DNA from: Staphylococcus sp. ACRSN
GTDB taxonomy: Bacteria > Bacillota > Bacilli > Staphylococcales > Staphylococcaceae
DNA length: 64,000 nt
Direction of reading: 5' to 3'
NCBI RefSeq assembly: GCF_022346615.1
Contig: NZ_JAKRNS010000001.1
Coordinates: 1 to 64,000 of the forward strand
Part shown: positions 17,262 to 26,083 of the stretch, one piece after another
Layout of the letters: each line of letters begins with the position of its first letter
Numbering within the stretch: the stretch's first letter is position 1
The notes under the pieces: model-generated
What the model was told of the DNA's origin: nothing
Database searches by the model: none
What the model saw: only the letters and a program-made list of their open reading frames with translations
Position numbers and translations under genes: made by a program

Positions 17262-18587
17262 TCAATTAGAGCTTTTCCGATTATTCCTTCTTTTTAACAG
17301 TTGATTCTTAAATTGTTTCATTAACATTGCCATTGGGATGTTATTTTCGTGCGTCTTAATCACTTCAATTTCATTATTATATGCATTGTAAAATGATTTA
17401 TATTCATTAATATAGCCATTTTTCATATCATTATAATGTTCATCCTTATTAATGTATCGGTCTATCAATGTTACAACTTGTTGCATATCATCCATAAAAT
17501 ATTGGAACATTTCATTGCCTATGTGTGAATGATTTTTCTGATTTAATACTGCTGCAGAATGAAAGTCTAATCGTTTACGTAACTCTAGTAAATGCTTTCT
17601 AATTTGTTCATCTTCATTAAAAAGCTCAATATTGTCATTAATGACCTTTATCTTATTATCGAAGTCATATTTTTTAGATTGCTTATTTAAGTTTTCCTTT
17701 TTGTTAAGCTCTTTATCTATCATTTTCGATACATCTCTAAGGAAATAATGCTCCATATCTCTAAATGTTTTTGTTCTATGATGCGGTTTAGCATTTCTCA
17801 TTCCCCATCCATCCGCAGCTCGTTGAACTTTATTTAGTATGTTAACTAATAACCAATCTAATTGTTCATCTCTATCATATATGAATGCTTTCTCTTCATC
17901 TATATCTTCTGTTATTACATTATCTGTTAACTGATTTACAAAATAATTATTTCGAAAATCATGCTGACTTGACTTTTCACTCGTTTGATTATGTTCATCA
18001 ATTTGTTCATTATATTTGTTCTCTGCAAATGTAGAATAAACAACTTCATGTATAGCAAGTGCAATTTTGTCACTTAATTCCACTTGTTTATCTATAGGTA
18101 ATTGACTCATTACTTCAGAAGCTAATTGTAACTTATCGTTTATTTTACTGCCTGAATCAAACACCTTTTTTACATCTTGGTATGCTTTTTGTGCATGTAT
18201 ATGTAACTTTAATGGTTTAAATTCAATTTTATCTATGTCATTCTTAACATTTTTAATAAAATTCGCATATTGGGTAATATCAATATTTTCTATCGCATCT
18301 TTTCTCAGCCTTACGTCTTCATCCGTAATTGCTTTTGGTATGTTATCATCTGTCATATTATTTAATAAGACACATAATATATCAAAAGCAATACCATTGA
18401 AACTATAAGCAGCTCTTTCACTTTCACCAGAGTTTTTTTGAAATTTCTTCATATCAACCTTATAAATATCAACTAATTTATCAATTCGTTTCTGCAATTG
18501 AGCTTTGTTTTTAAGACCTAAAGCTTTCTCAAGATCTTTTTTTGTATATGTTTTTTGAATTCTTTCTTTAAAAGTATTTTTCGTCAT
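17262..18587 (-). CDS. unknown 441-residue SCC protein
   Basis: No family recognised. The protein is lysine- and asparagine-rich and predicted largely helical. The N-terminus (YTKKDLEKALGLKNKAQLQK, residues 14-33) looks like an HTH or helix-initiating DNA-binding segment, and long charged helices run through 300-430. It begins ATG after GGAAAG and has its own terminator. Its position, immediately upstream of CCPol in the replication half of a ccrC cassette, hints at a replication or regulation role, but nothing in the sequence proves this. Confidence 0.6.
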   Translation of the reverse strand: MTKNTFKERIQKTYTKKDLEKALGLKNKAQLQKRIDKLVDIYKVDMKKFQKNSGESERAAYSFNGIAFDILCVLLNNMTDDNIPKAITDEDVRLRKDAIENIDITQYANFIKNVKNDIDKIEFKPLKLHIHAQKAYQDVKKVFDSGSKINDKLQLASEVMSQLPIDKQVELSDKIALAIHEVVYSTFAENKYNEQIDEHNQTSEKSSQHDFRNNYFVNQLTDNVITEDIDEEKAFIYDRDEQLDWLLVNILNKVQRAADGWGMRNAKPHHRTKTFRDMEHYFLRDVSKMIDKELNKKENLNKQSKKYDFDNKIKVINDNIELFNEDEQIRKHLLELRKRLDFHSAAVLNQKNHSHIGNEMFQYFMDDMQQVVTLIDRYINKDEHYNDMKNGYINEYKSFYNAYNNEIEVIKTHENNIPMAMLMKQFKNQLLKRRNNRKSSN

Positions 18588-18773
18588 AATATCAACTTTC
18601 CATTAATTTTTTATATAAATTAAAAATCGGGTGAGTATTAAATATTTCCAAATCTGCAATATTGAGGGTTTCATATCTTATTTTTGCTTCTTGTTTACTC
18701 CCTGATGCTATATTTATATACAATACTACTAATTCTATTCAATACCATTTAAATTATATCTTTAAAAGATAAT

Positions 18774-19511
18774 TTAATCTTTATTTTTATTTATAATTTC
18801 TATTGTCTTTTCTAAACACATTAACATCCCATCCATTATTTCTTTAACTTTTTGAGATGTAGTGTAATTTCCAACACCAGCTGTAACTATCCCATTTTCA
18901 CATTTAGTTATTCCTGAAGATATAAATTGTGGATGCTGATTATGTGTAATGTTGTGTCTGTGTTTAGCTGCATCATCAAATTCATTGGAATTACGAATTT
19001 TATCAAGTGCATAAAATTTCACTAAATCTTTTTCTTTAAGTTTGTTTATTGCTTTATGAAAACTTATTTCATTCTTTTTTAATTGTATGTCGTAAATATT
19101 TACTATAATATGTCCTAACAACTCAAATATGCTAAAACCCTGTAAGAAGAAATATTCAGAAAAGTAATTAAAATTAAATTGTTTAGTATAGTCTTCTTCT
19201 TTAAAATCAGGAAAAAGCTCAACTGATTGTCCTTTTGAACCAGGTGACTTATACCAAACTTCATCAGGTATACCCTGATTATAATAGAACATCGTGTATG
19301 TATAATTTCGAATTAGTAGATTCATGCGATTAAATAGCATGTTTTTCCAATAATCGATTTCGTAACTTTTTGTTAAATCAAAAAATGAGTCAGTTTTCTC
19401 AAAATCAAAGTATAAGTTTTCTAATATAGAGTAATTAAACGGAATCTGATCATGCAAATCATTCATGTTTGCAGATTCAATATGTTGCAGCGGGTGGATT
19501 ATTATTGTCAT
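18774..19511 (-). CDS. Cthe_2314-like HEPN protein, putative defence effector
   Basis: The 245-residue helical protein carries RHNITH near residue 184, fitting the R-x4-H active-site signature of HEPN RNases, embedded in a block (KHRHNITHNQHP) like the Cthe_2314-type HEPN family. Family members are suspected RNases in phage defence or toxin-antitoxin modules. The start ATG follows AAAGGAG. It lies 30 bp downstream of a four-TM protein with which it must be co-transcribed, in the first operon of cassette II beside the 20053 att site. Confidence 0.65.
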   Translation of the reverse strand: MTIIIHPLQHIESANMNDLHDQIPFNYSILENLYFDFEKTDSFFDLTKSYEIDYWKNMLFNRMNLLIRNYTYTMFYYNQGIPDEVWYKSPGSKGQSVELFPDFKEEDYTKQFNFNYFSEYFFLQGFSIFELLGHIIVNIYDIQLKKNEISFHKAINKLKEKDLVKFYALDKIRNSNEFDDAAKHRHNITHNQHPQFISSGITKCENGIVTAGVGNYTTSQKVKEIMDGMLMCLEKTIEIINKNKD

Positions 19512-19540
19512 TATAGCAAAACTCCTTTTGTATAATACTA

Positions 19541-19975
19541 TTATTTATCAGCTAATTTTTCACACCAAAATATTAAAAATGTAGAACCTAATAAACTCAT
19601 ATATTCAAACTTTTGCCATAATAAAGCGTTTTGCAATATGTCTGATAGGTATATATCTTTATATATAATAAATCCACCTATAAAAAATGTCACAAAAACA
19701 ACAACAGACTTCACTTTCTTTATATAATCATTCTTATTTTTTCCTATGAATTTTTTATAATAGTACAAGTAAATAAAGGTAACAAGACCAGACAATAAAA
19801 ATGCCAAGCTGTATCGTAAAAGTAAACCTAATTGTCCAATTCCAATATGAAATAGCCCGAAAAAATCTTCACTATAACCAGTGAAACCTGCTACTTGAAT
19901 AAGTATAAAAACAACAAATATAAGAGCCAAAAACCATGGCTTTAAAAATTGAACTATATCTTTAGGTTTAATCAA
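19541..19975 (-). CDS. four-TM membrane protein paired with the HEPN gene
   Basis: 144 residues with four hydrophobic helices (about 12-32, 45-68, 86-105, 118-138) and short charged loops. TTG start immediately after TTAGGAGGAG at good spacing; no ATG alternative. It begins about 78 bp from the SCC att core and heads the two-gene operon with the HEPN gene. No family recognised. A membrane sensor or anchor for the HEPN effector is one possibility. Confidence 0.6.
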   Translation of the reverse strand: MIKPKDIVQFLKPWFLALIFVVFILIQVAGFTGYSEDFFGLFHIGIGQLGLLLRYSLAFLLSGLVTFIYLYYYKKFIGKNKNDYIKKVKSVVVFVTFFIGGFIIYKDIYLSDILQNALLWQKFEYMSLLGSTFLIFWCEKLADK

Positions 19976-20052
19976 TTTAATTTCTCCTCCTAAGATTTAC
20001 TCAAAAAATTCATAATGAATATTATTGTTCAACATCGTTTTTTTAGTTTTAT

Positions 20053-20080
20053 TTGTGATACGCTTCTGCTTATCAGATAA
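20053..20080 (-). other. SCC attachment site (middle)
   Basis: Minus strand: CCGCATCATTATCTGATAAG, then CAGAAGCGTATCACAAATAAAACTA in two blocks. The core differs from rlmH attB at one position (TATCAC for TATCAT). The right side carries the canonical SCC far-end inverted repeat; the left side carries the ATAAAACTAAAA flank also found at 2752. Direct orientation relative to rlmH. Confidence 0.85.
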
Positions 20081-20190
20081 TGATGCGGTTTCTAAAAATA
20101 CTCAGACTCTCGTATAATTATATAATACGTCCAAAAAATTCTTACAATTACTATTTTTTTAATCAGTTTAGTTCCATCTTGGAATCAAAA

Positions 20191-20520
20191 CTAAAGATTG
20201 TTGGTTAAATAATCAAAATTATATATAATTTCATCAAGACTTTTGGACTTATTAATTACTTTATAAAATTTTCTATCACCATATCTATAGTTTAATTGTT
20301 TACTGTTTTCAAAGTTAAAAAATCGAATAAATTGCAGTAAACTAATAATTATAATTAATAGTTCAATAACAGTGATTGATTTTAAATAAAATGGTAAATT
20401 TCTATATTCCAATCCATTAAATAATGTTGCTGCAGTTAACAGAATCATAAATAAAGCAAACAAACTTATTATTTGTGTTGCTGGTTTCCTTAATTCATCA
20501 ATTTCATTATTTAAATTCAT
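20191..20520 (-). CDS. truncated duplicate of the T7SS immunity-like membrane protein
   Basis: 109 residues. The first about 71 are nearly identical to the start of the 225-residue membrane protein at 26084-26761 (shared MN-NNEIDELRKPATQ and FNGLEYRN). The sequence then switches abruptly to an unrelated charged tail ending FDYLTNNL. Two TM helices remain of the original set. The switch lies near 20305, only about 225 bp from the att site, so this is probably a recombination joint between the T7SS immunity array and cassette end DNA. Probably non-functional, or altered, as immunity. Confidence 0.6.
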   Translation of the reverse strand: MNLNNEIDELRKPATQIISLFALFMILLTAATLFNGLEYRNLPFYLKSITVIELLIIIISLLQFIRFFNFENSKQLNYRYGDRKFYKVINKSKSLDEIIYNFDYLTNNL

Positions 20521-20604
20521 CTTAAATACTCCTTAAAATACGTTTCTTAAAACCTTTGATATTTTCATTAGTCACTCTTATTCTATGCATTTTATAAAAA
20601 AAAA

Positions 20605-20644
20605 AAGCATCTTTGAATAGAATTACTTCACTTCAAAGATGCTT
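20605..20644 (-). terminator. terminator after the decayed 68-residue gene
   Basis: Stem AAGCATCTTTGAA / TTCAAAGATGCTT. A second diverged copy follows the paralogous gene at 24206, so the gene-terminator pair was duplicated as a unit. The run of about 12 A on the plus strand at 20595-20606 gives the T-run on the minus strand. Confidence 0.75.
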
Positions 20645-20656
20645 GAACATGCTTTG

Positions 20657-20862
20657 TCAACTGATTATAGAAATTATGTTTAACACGAAAACTACTACTG
20701 TAACAATAATAGCTATTTTAAGAAGATTCGTTCCTTTTTTCTCATCATATTTCTTATATTTCAGACTACAAATTATACTTCCTATACCAAAGAGCGGTGT
20801 AATAATTGTTAATACGATAAAAACCCATGCCCATTTTTTAAAGCTTTACCATTGTTCTCCAT
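20657..20862 (-). pseudogene. frameshifted copy of the 68-residue two-TM protein
   Basis: Compared with 24206-24412, the sequence is about 85-90% identical by eye, but one base is missing around codon 10 (in the A-run AAAAAATGG). The frame therefore runs into a stop while the rest of the two-TM protein continues in another frame. Ribosome-binding site and terminator are still present. Confidence 0.75.
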
Positions 20863-20899
20863 AGTAAATTCTCCTTTATAATGTATGTATTTCAGTGTT

Positions 20900-21487
20900 T
20901 TATTGTAAGATAATCGTTCCAAAAATTATCCAACTTGTCACAAATAATGGAACTATTGTTTTAAATAAAAATATGTCATATTTCTTCTTACGATAAATAT
21001 CTAAAGCTAACCAAATTAATATAATTATTATTCCAATAAATATAAATACTGGATTCATTGATAATGCATCTTCTCTTAAAGCATCTACCATTTTTAATTT
21101 GGTAATTGTTAGCAAAACTATTGATAAAATGAAATAGTAAATAGCTCTGATTCTAGCTGTTTGTAAATCTAACTCTTGAAAATCTAATTCTTCACTTTCT
21201 GGGTTTTGATCTTTATGTATAATATATTTTAACAAGCGAGGTTTTACCCAAAAATGTTTAATAGCAAAATACATATAAATGTATGAACCTAAGTGCGTAA
21301 ACATTAAAAAGTTACTTAGGTCATGACCTTCTAACCTTCCACCTATAAAATAAAAACTAATTAGACCAATCAAAATCAATACATCAACAGCAAATGATAG
21401 TATAGAAAAACCTTCAGATTTTAATAGGCTTACAAATATAACCGCATAAAATATGATAAATAAACTAACCAATACAAAATATACCAA
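20900..21487 (-). CDS. six-TM membrane protein, T7SS accessory/immunity array (copy 2)
   Basis: 195 residues with about six TM helices. Paralogue of the 204-residue protein at 24560-25174: both have the same order of hydrophobic segments, a central charged block (DQNPESEELDFQELDLQT here) and a conserved NPV-F-FI segment near residue 145. Families of this sort occur downstream of essC in staphylococcal T7SS loci and are considered immunity or accessory proteins. Specific function unknown. Confidence 0.65.
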   Translation of the reverse strand: MVYFVLVSLFIIFYAVIFVSLLKSEGFSILSFAVDVLILIGLISFYFIGGRLEGHDLSNFLMFTHLGSYIYMYFAIKHFWVKPRLLKYIIHKDQNPESEELDFQELDLQTARIRAIYYFILSIVLLTITKLKMVDALREDALSMNPVFIFIGIIIILIWLALDIYRKKKYDIFLFKTIVPLFVTSWIIFGTIILQ

Positions 21488-21516
21488 ACTATTTACTCCA
21501 TTCTTCTTTTCAATAA

Positions 21517-21990
21517 TTATTCATTTTCATAAACCTTTGCTTTCACATCAATCCAACCTTTTTCACTTTTTCTATCTGTTTTAAAAGTATGATAATACGG
21601 TGAGGCAAAGGTCAATTTATTTTCCTTTGCAAATCTATTCATTTCCTCTAATAATACTATTTCGTCATCAATAAAATTATTCGATGTTATTCTTCCGTGT
21701 AACAACATATCAATACAAAAATAAGTTCTGAAATTCAAATCCTTTGTTGGTCTAAACGCCCTATCTACTGGCATAAAAACTTCAATGTTAAACCTTTTTT
21801 GCAAGTCTACTTGTGTTACTGCAAAATTAATTGGACCAGCAGAACTAACACCGACATCTTTACATAATTCTAAAAATTGGTCGAAAATCACCTTATAATC
21901 TTCAGTAGTTACATCTAAAAAAAGCTTATACGCTACATTTTTCAATCTAATTGATGAATAACTATGTTTATTCACTATCATCACCGTCAC
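21517..21990 (-). CDS. DUF5085-like soluble protein (copy 2)
   Basis: 157 residues, paralogous to 25182-25631. Shared features are the FxNVxYKxxL start, a GPxxxxxTQV segment near residue 55, MPVDxxxxxxxxLxFRxY around 75 and SPYYHxxxxxxxxxxWIDxKxKVxE at the end. DUF5085 is my best recollection of the family name and may be wrong. The exact start is uncertain: MTVM at 21990, or the GTG five codons later, which aligns better with the paralogue. It overlaps the end of the decayed gene upstream. Confidence 0.65.
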   Translation of the reverse strand: MTVMIVNKHSYSSIRLKNVAYKLFLDVTTEDYKVIFDQFLELCKDVGVSSAGPINFAVTQVDLQKRFNIEVFMPVDRAFRPTKDLNFRTYFCIDMLLHGRITSNNFIDDEIVLLEEMNRFAKENKLTFASPYYHTFKTDRKSEKGWIDVKAKVYENE

Positions 21991-22422
21991 TCAATTCTAA
22001 TTGTGCGTATATTTCAAAAACACTTCCTCCAAAGTAATCAACCATAACATGGTAATAAGGTTGATCTAATATTTGAATCTCATTTTCTTTTGCGGTTAAT
22101 TCTATTTGATTATAAACTTGCTCAAACTCACTTTCTTCAAAACATTTTTCAGACAAGGTTGGTCCAACTTCTAACATATCTAAATATTCTATATTTAATT
22201 CAGGTATGTCATATAATTCAGTATTTAATGAGATATACGCTGTGTATTCATACTCACCAATTCCAATTGATTTTTTTGAAAAATAATTGGACCAGTGGGA
22301 TATATATCTTTATCCATAAAAAATTCATTTACAGTATCTAACCCATCCAACCAATCGTCGTTTTTATCAATTTCAAAAGTGATTTTTACACAAAATGGCA
22401 TTATAAGCATTCCTAGTTCCAC
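21968..22422 (-). pseudogene. frameshifted DUF5085-like gene (copy 2)
   Basis: Two consecutive ORFs (start MELGMLIMP, end GGSVFEIYAQLEL) together align along the whole 149-residue protein at 25628-26077. The frame breaks at ATTATTTTTC (near 22275): one more T would restore a GPIIF-S-K-K-S reading and join the two halves. Neighbouring A7 and T5 runs make slippage or a sequencing error possible. Everything else, including the conserved YYHVMVDYFGG, is intact. Confidence 0.75.
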
Positions 22423-23063
22423 TAGCTTTCACCCTTTTTTTCTTCCTTAGCCGTAATATAAAATGCATAATTAAAATAAGACCTACCAATTAATAAATCT
22501 GAACATATAATAATTATCATACTGCCCCAAATAAAATTATTTTCATCTTGAATCGCAGGGACCTTCAAGCTCAAATAAATTAAACTAGCAAATGATATTA
22601 GCTTTAATAGAATTCCAAGTAAATTGAATATAGTTCCCGAAAATTTAGAGGAAATGTCAAATTCACTTATTACAAAAATATGTAATCCTAACCACGATAA
22701 CAACATTGAGCCCATTATCATTAACCAATAATCAAATACTTGAAAACCATAAGATGTAGCTCCAAATACATACACAGAGGCGAACGCCATAGGAATACTA
22801 TATCCACATAACACATTTACAACTATGTACCTAATTACTACTAATTTATTTGTTTTAAAAGATTCTCTTTTATCTTGAATGTAATAAATTATATTGATTG
22901 CTACCCAAAAGATAAAAAATATGTAGATATATTGTGGCAATTTATTTGATAAATCGTTATAAAAAAATAGTATGGAACAAAATAATAAAGTTAAAGCATT
23001 GATAAATATTCCAAATGGAGTTATGTATGCTTTTTTGATATTTTTTACAAATTCATTATTCAT
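22422..23063 (-). CDS. six-TM immunity-like membrane protein (family of 26084)
   Basis: 213 residues starting MNNEFVKNI. The ATG at 23063 follows AAGGAG at proper spacing; the longer reading frame upstream overlaps the previous gene and has no ribosome-binding site. About six TM helices with conserved pieces NVLCGYSIP, YVFG and LLIGRSYFNYA shared with the neighbour at 23149 and, more weakly, with 26084-26761. Probably a T7SS toxin-immunity paralogue acting in the membrane; this is inferred from position. Confidence 0.65.
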   Translation of the reverse strand: MNNEFVKNIKKAYITPFGIFINALTLLFCSILFFYNDLSNKLPQYIYIFFIFWVAINIIYYIQDKRESFKTNKLVVIRYIVVNVLCGYSIPMAFASVYVFGATSYGFQVFDYWLMIMGSMLLSWLGLHIFVISEFDISSKFSGTIFNLLGILLKLISFASLIYLSLKVPAIQDENNFIWGSMIIIICSDLLIGRSYFNYAFYITAKEEKKGES

Positions 23064-23148
23064 TTTGATAATTTCTCCTTTGTCGTACCCATTTCCATCA
23101 ATCATCATTTTCAAAAGTGATTTGGTATTATAAACAAACTTAATCCCA

Positions 23149-23804
23149 CTATAAATCCACTCCATTATCTTTTGCATACATGTTAAAAAGTGCTAAATAG
23201 AAATATGATCTTCCTATTAATAAATGAACGCAAAATAGCATTATCATAGCCATCCAAATAATTTTATTCTCCTCTGATTCTCTTGACACAGTCATTGATA
23301 AATAAAATAACATAATAAATGAAAGAACTATTAAAATAATTCCGCAAAGTTTTTCTATTGCATTGTTTTTCTCACTAAATATACTAAATTCACCACAACA
23401 AAATAGAAATAGTCCACTTGCTGACATAATAATTAATCCTGCCAATACTAACCAATAGACAAATGCATCATCTCTAGAACCAGAAAAATAAAATACATAA
23501 GTACTACTAATCAAAAACGGAATATTGTAACCAGAAAATAAATTGACTAAAAAGTAACTAATTAGCTTTGGTTTGTAACTCTTATTGTTATAGTTACGCA
23601 ATAGTTTCCCTTTTTCTTGTAAATAGAGTAATAACCACAATATTAATGAAATCACTATATAAGTTTTCATGTAGCTAGGTACTTGACCCTTTATACCTAC
23701 TCTAAAGTATATAAATAAATAGAAATCAAATATTATAAAATTAACTAACGAAAAACCAATTAAATATGAGTTTCTAATATTTTCAATATATTTTCTTTAT
23801 TCAT
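23149..23804 (-). pseudogene. frameshifted six-TM immunity-like membrane protein
   Basis: The visible 173-residue ORF (from 23670) lacks the N-terminus of its neighbour at 22422. The missing part is found upstream in another frame: ATG at 23804 with AGAGGT reads MNKENILK, and after a shift near 23770 continues as RNSYLIGFSLVNF..., aligning with the neighbour's first 45 residues. So one indel has split the gene. The downstream piece may still be made from an internal ATG, but it would lack the first TM helix. Confidence 0.65.
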
Positions 23805-24154
23805 CTTTTTACCTCTTAATTAAATACTGATTTAAACTTTGTTGTTGCAGTTTTCAAGAGTGAATAAATATTTCATTAGCTAAACATTTGGTGGTTTATG
23901 GATATCAAGTATCCTATAGTACTGCCACCTATCACCCTAAAACTGTTAACAAGATATTAAGTTATTTCCAATCATTCATTTATGTTTTTGATGGCTTTAG
24001 TGTTTTCTGTAGATTGTAATTAACCATTTAAATCATGGTCTCCCTATCTTTCTTGCCTGATATTTTATACATTCGCCTTGACTAGTTGCACTTACTACCA
24101 CGTCTTGAATTTTTTTATCTTACTCAATCTATGTACTATGTTTATATAAAAAGA
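23805..24154. other. 350-bp spacer between immunity sub-arrays
   Basis: No ORF with start signals and no similarity to other parts of the window that I can see. It separates the two duplicated immunity modules. It may hold a decayed gene: its composition is less AT-skewed than the surrounding spacers. Confidence 0.4.
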
Positions 24155-24193
24155 AAGCCCTTTGAATAGAATGACTTCATTTCAAAGAGGCTT
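24155..24193 (-). terminator. terminator after the 68-residue gene
   Basis: Imperfect stem AAGCCCTTTGAA / TTCAAAGAGGCTT, with plus-strand A-runs on the far side. Paralogous to the hairpin at 20605-20644. Confidence 0.65.
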
Positions 24194-24205
24194 GAACATG
24201 CTTTG

Positions 24206-24412
24206 TTAACTGATTATAGAAATTATATTTAATACGAACACTATAGCTGTAACCATAATGGCAATATTAAACAGTTTCGCTCCTTTTTTCTCATCATATT
24301 TCTTGTATTTCAGACTACAAATAATACTTCCTATGCCAAAAAGCGGTGTAATAATTGTTAATACGATAAAAATCCATGCCCATACTTTCAAAGTTTTACT
24401 ATTGTTTTTCAC
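24206..24412 (-). CDS. 68-residue two-TM protein (DUF4190-like)
   Basis: Short protein with two TM helices (about 10-32 and 46-66) joined by a basic loop, LKYKKYDEKKGAK. GTG start after AAAGGAGAG. It resembles small DUF4190-type membrane proteins. A frameshifted duplicate is at 20657-20862. Last gene of immunity module 1. Confidence 0.6.
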   Translation of the reverse strand: MKNNSKTLKVWAWIFIVLTIITPLFGIGSIICSLKYKKYDEKKGAKLFNIAIMVTAIVFVLNIISIIS

Positions 24413-24559
24413 AGTAAACTCTCCTTTATAATGTATTTATTTTTCATAGCCATTGTGCCTTTACTTTTCTAAATCAAGTTGATTATGTCTACAACTTACT
24501 AAGGTAACTAATGATAATCATACAAATTCAATTAAGAATTTCGTCATCAAATTTTCCTT

Positions 24560-25174
24560 TTACTTATTAATCGCTAAGAGGATTTGTAAAATGATTAGCC
24601 AAAATATAACGAATAGTGGACGAATCGCTATAAAAGCAAACTTCTTACGCTTAATCCATAAAACAATATCTATAAATATGTAAATAATAAATATTAGTAA
24701 AAACAACACCCACACGACTGGGTTACCTTCCATAAATTCTGAGCGCAATTCTGGCGTCGCTTTAATTGCCATCGTTATCATAAATATAAGTGATATAACC
24801 AGGGAAATAATGCCCTTATATTTAGAAGCTTCTAATGAAATTGTCAATCCTTCAACTTTTTCATACTGCTCTTCTGAAATAGTCTCTTTTGGCTTTTTTG
24901 TCAGTTTCTCAATTTTTAATTTAAGTGGTTTCGACCAAACCCCTTTTATTGCTATCCAAGCATATAGAACCACACCCATGTTTAAAACTAACATAGAATT
25001 TTGCATACTATTATAATCCTTATCTATGAAAAATAACGGTATTAAATACAAAATAAACGCAGCACTATACAAATATATTGGTAATACTTTCATTTTTTCT
25101 GCGTACATCACAGAAGTAAAGTGCACGACATAGTACATTCCGAACACTATAACTAATAATAAATAATCCATCAT
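24560..25174 (-). CDS. six-TM membrane protein, T7SS accessory/immunity array (copy 1)
   Basis: 204 residues, about six TM helices: three in the first 85 residues, then a charged loop (LKIEKLTKKPKETISEEQYE) and three more. Paralogue of 20900-21487. It starts eight bases after the stop of the DUF5085-like gene, within one transcript running from essC. Function unknown; immunity or accessory role inferred from its place behind an LXG toxin. Confidence 0.68.
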   Translation of the reverse strand: MMDYLLLVIVFGMYYVVHFTSVMYAEKMKVLPIYLYSAAFILYLIPLFFIDKDYNSMQNSMLVLNMGVVLYAWIAIKGVWSKPLKLKIEKLTKKPKETISEEQYEKVEGLTISLEASKYKGIISLVISLIFMITMAIKATPELRSEFMEGNPVVWVLFLLIFIIYIFIDIVLWIKRKKFAFIAIRPLFVIFWLIILQILLAINK

Positions 25175-25181
25175 AACTCCT

Positions 25182-25631
25182 TTATTGTTCTAATACTTTC
25201 ACTTTGATATCAATCCAATTCAAACCATCTACCTCATTGATAATATGATAGTATGGAGAAATTCTTTTCAATTTACTTATTTTTGAAAAAGTTTCTATTT
25301 CAGTTAAAACATTTTTCTCTTCACTTTCATAATCCTCACCTGATATACGACCATGTAGCATTTCCTCTATGTATAGATAACTTCTAAAACTAAGATTCTT
25401 CCTATGTATTAGTGGTTTATCAACAGGTAACATTAATTCAATATTCACCCTATTCTCTTTCATAACTTGAGTATAAACCATAATTAAAGGGCCAGATTTC
25501 ACTAATTTTTCTTTACTAATTAACTTATAGAAATTTTTAACACAACTATCTAATTCATATATATTGAAATCCAAATATTCTTTATATACTACATTTCTAA
25601 ACATCATATTTGAGTAACTCATTTCATTCAT
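25182..25631 (-). CDS. DUF5085-like soluble protein (copy 1b)
   Basis: 149 residues with the SYSNMMFRNVVYK start, a GPLIMVYTQV segment and LPVDKPLIHRKNLSFRSY in the middle. Shares about a third of its residues with 21517-21990 and has the same general plan as its upstream neighbour at 25628. ATG overlaps that neighbour's stop. Probably a soluble chaperone or immunity-like component of the T7SS array; no motif proves this. Confidence 0.65.
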   Translation of the reverse strand: MNEMSYSNMMFRNVVYKEYLDFNIYELDSCVKNFYKLISKEKLVKSGPLIMVYTQVMKENRVNIELMLPVDKPLIHRKNLSFRSYLYIEEMLHGRISGEDYESEEKNVLTEIETFSKISKLKRISPYYHIINEVDGLNWIDIKVKVLEQ

Positions 25632-26077
25632 TCCATATCTACTCCATCCATATCAATTTCAGCATGAATTTCATAGACCTGACCACCAAAATAATCCACC
25701 ATGACATGATAAAATGGCTTATCACTTAACGTTAGTTCTTTATCTAGAGCGTGTTGTTTAATATCTTCATACACTTGATCAAAGTCATCATCATCAAAAC
25801 ATTTATGCGAGATGGTTGGCAATAACTCTAAAAGTGGTTCATATTTAATATTTAATTCAGGAATGTCATCTATTTCATCATTTAATGCCATATAAGTGAC
25901 AAAACTCATTTCATCCATTCCGGTCACTTCTCTTGTGAAAATAATAGGTCCTGTCGTATATATTTCATTAGAAATGAAGAATTTCTTTACGCGAATTAAT
26001 TCATCTTTCCAATAGTCTGGATGTACAGAAAACTCCATTTTGGCAAGGGTGGGCATAATTAAAACATCTAATTCCAT
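25628..26077 (-). CDS. DUF5085-like soluble protein (copy 1a)
   Basis: 149 residues, acidic, with a GPIIF segment near residue 43, ISHKCFDDDDFDQVY around 90 and FYHVMVDYFGGQVYEIHAE near the end. The intact counterpart of the broken gene at 21968-22422. I prefer the ATG at 26077, which aligns with the paralogue; an ATG two codons upstream lies closer to the AAAGGAG. Directly follows the membrane protein at 26084. Confidence 0.66.
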   Translation of the reverse strand: MELDVLIMPTLAKMEFSVHPDYWKDELIRVKKFFISNEIYTTGPIIFTREVTGMDEMSFVTYMALNDEIDDIPELNIKYEPLLELLPTISHKCFDDDDFDQVYEDIKQHALDKELTLSDKPFYHVMVDYFGGQVYEIHAEIDMDGVDME

Positions 26078-26083
26078 GGTCAT

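Larger units (their letters stand above)
2752..20067. mobile_element. SCC cassette II (ccrC type), about 17.3 kb
   Basis: Bounded by two att-like sites in the same orientation as rlmH attB (2752 and 20053). It carries its own recombinase (ccrC, 12069-13745), its own replication operon (CCPol-MP-Cch2) and the SAUGI/DUF960/DUF1643/RadC genes typical of SCC. Cargo is a surface-polymer gene pair, a WYL-regulated membrane cluster and a membrane/HEPN pair. No mec or other resistance gene is present. The boundaries are read by eye from att similarity. Confidence 0.7.

Noticed and set aside
20613..20864. plus-strand ORF of 83 codons
   Set aside because: It is antisense to the frameshifted 68-residue gene and its terminator; the minus strand has the homologous copy at 24206.
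23805..24154. insertion-sequence remnant in the immunity-array spacer
   Set aside because: No terminal inverted repeats, target duplication or transposase fragment could be made out.
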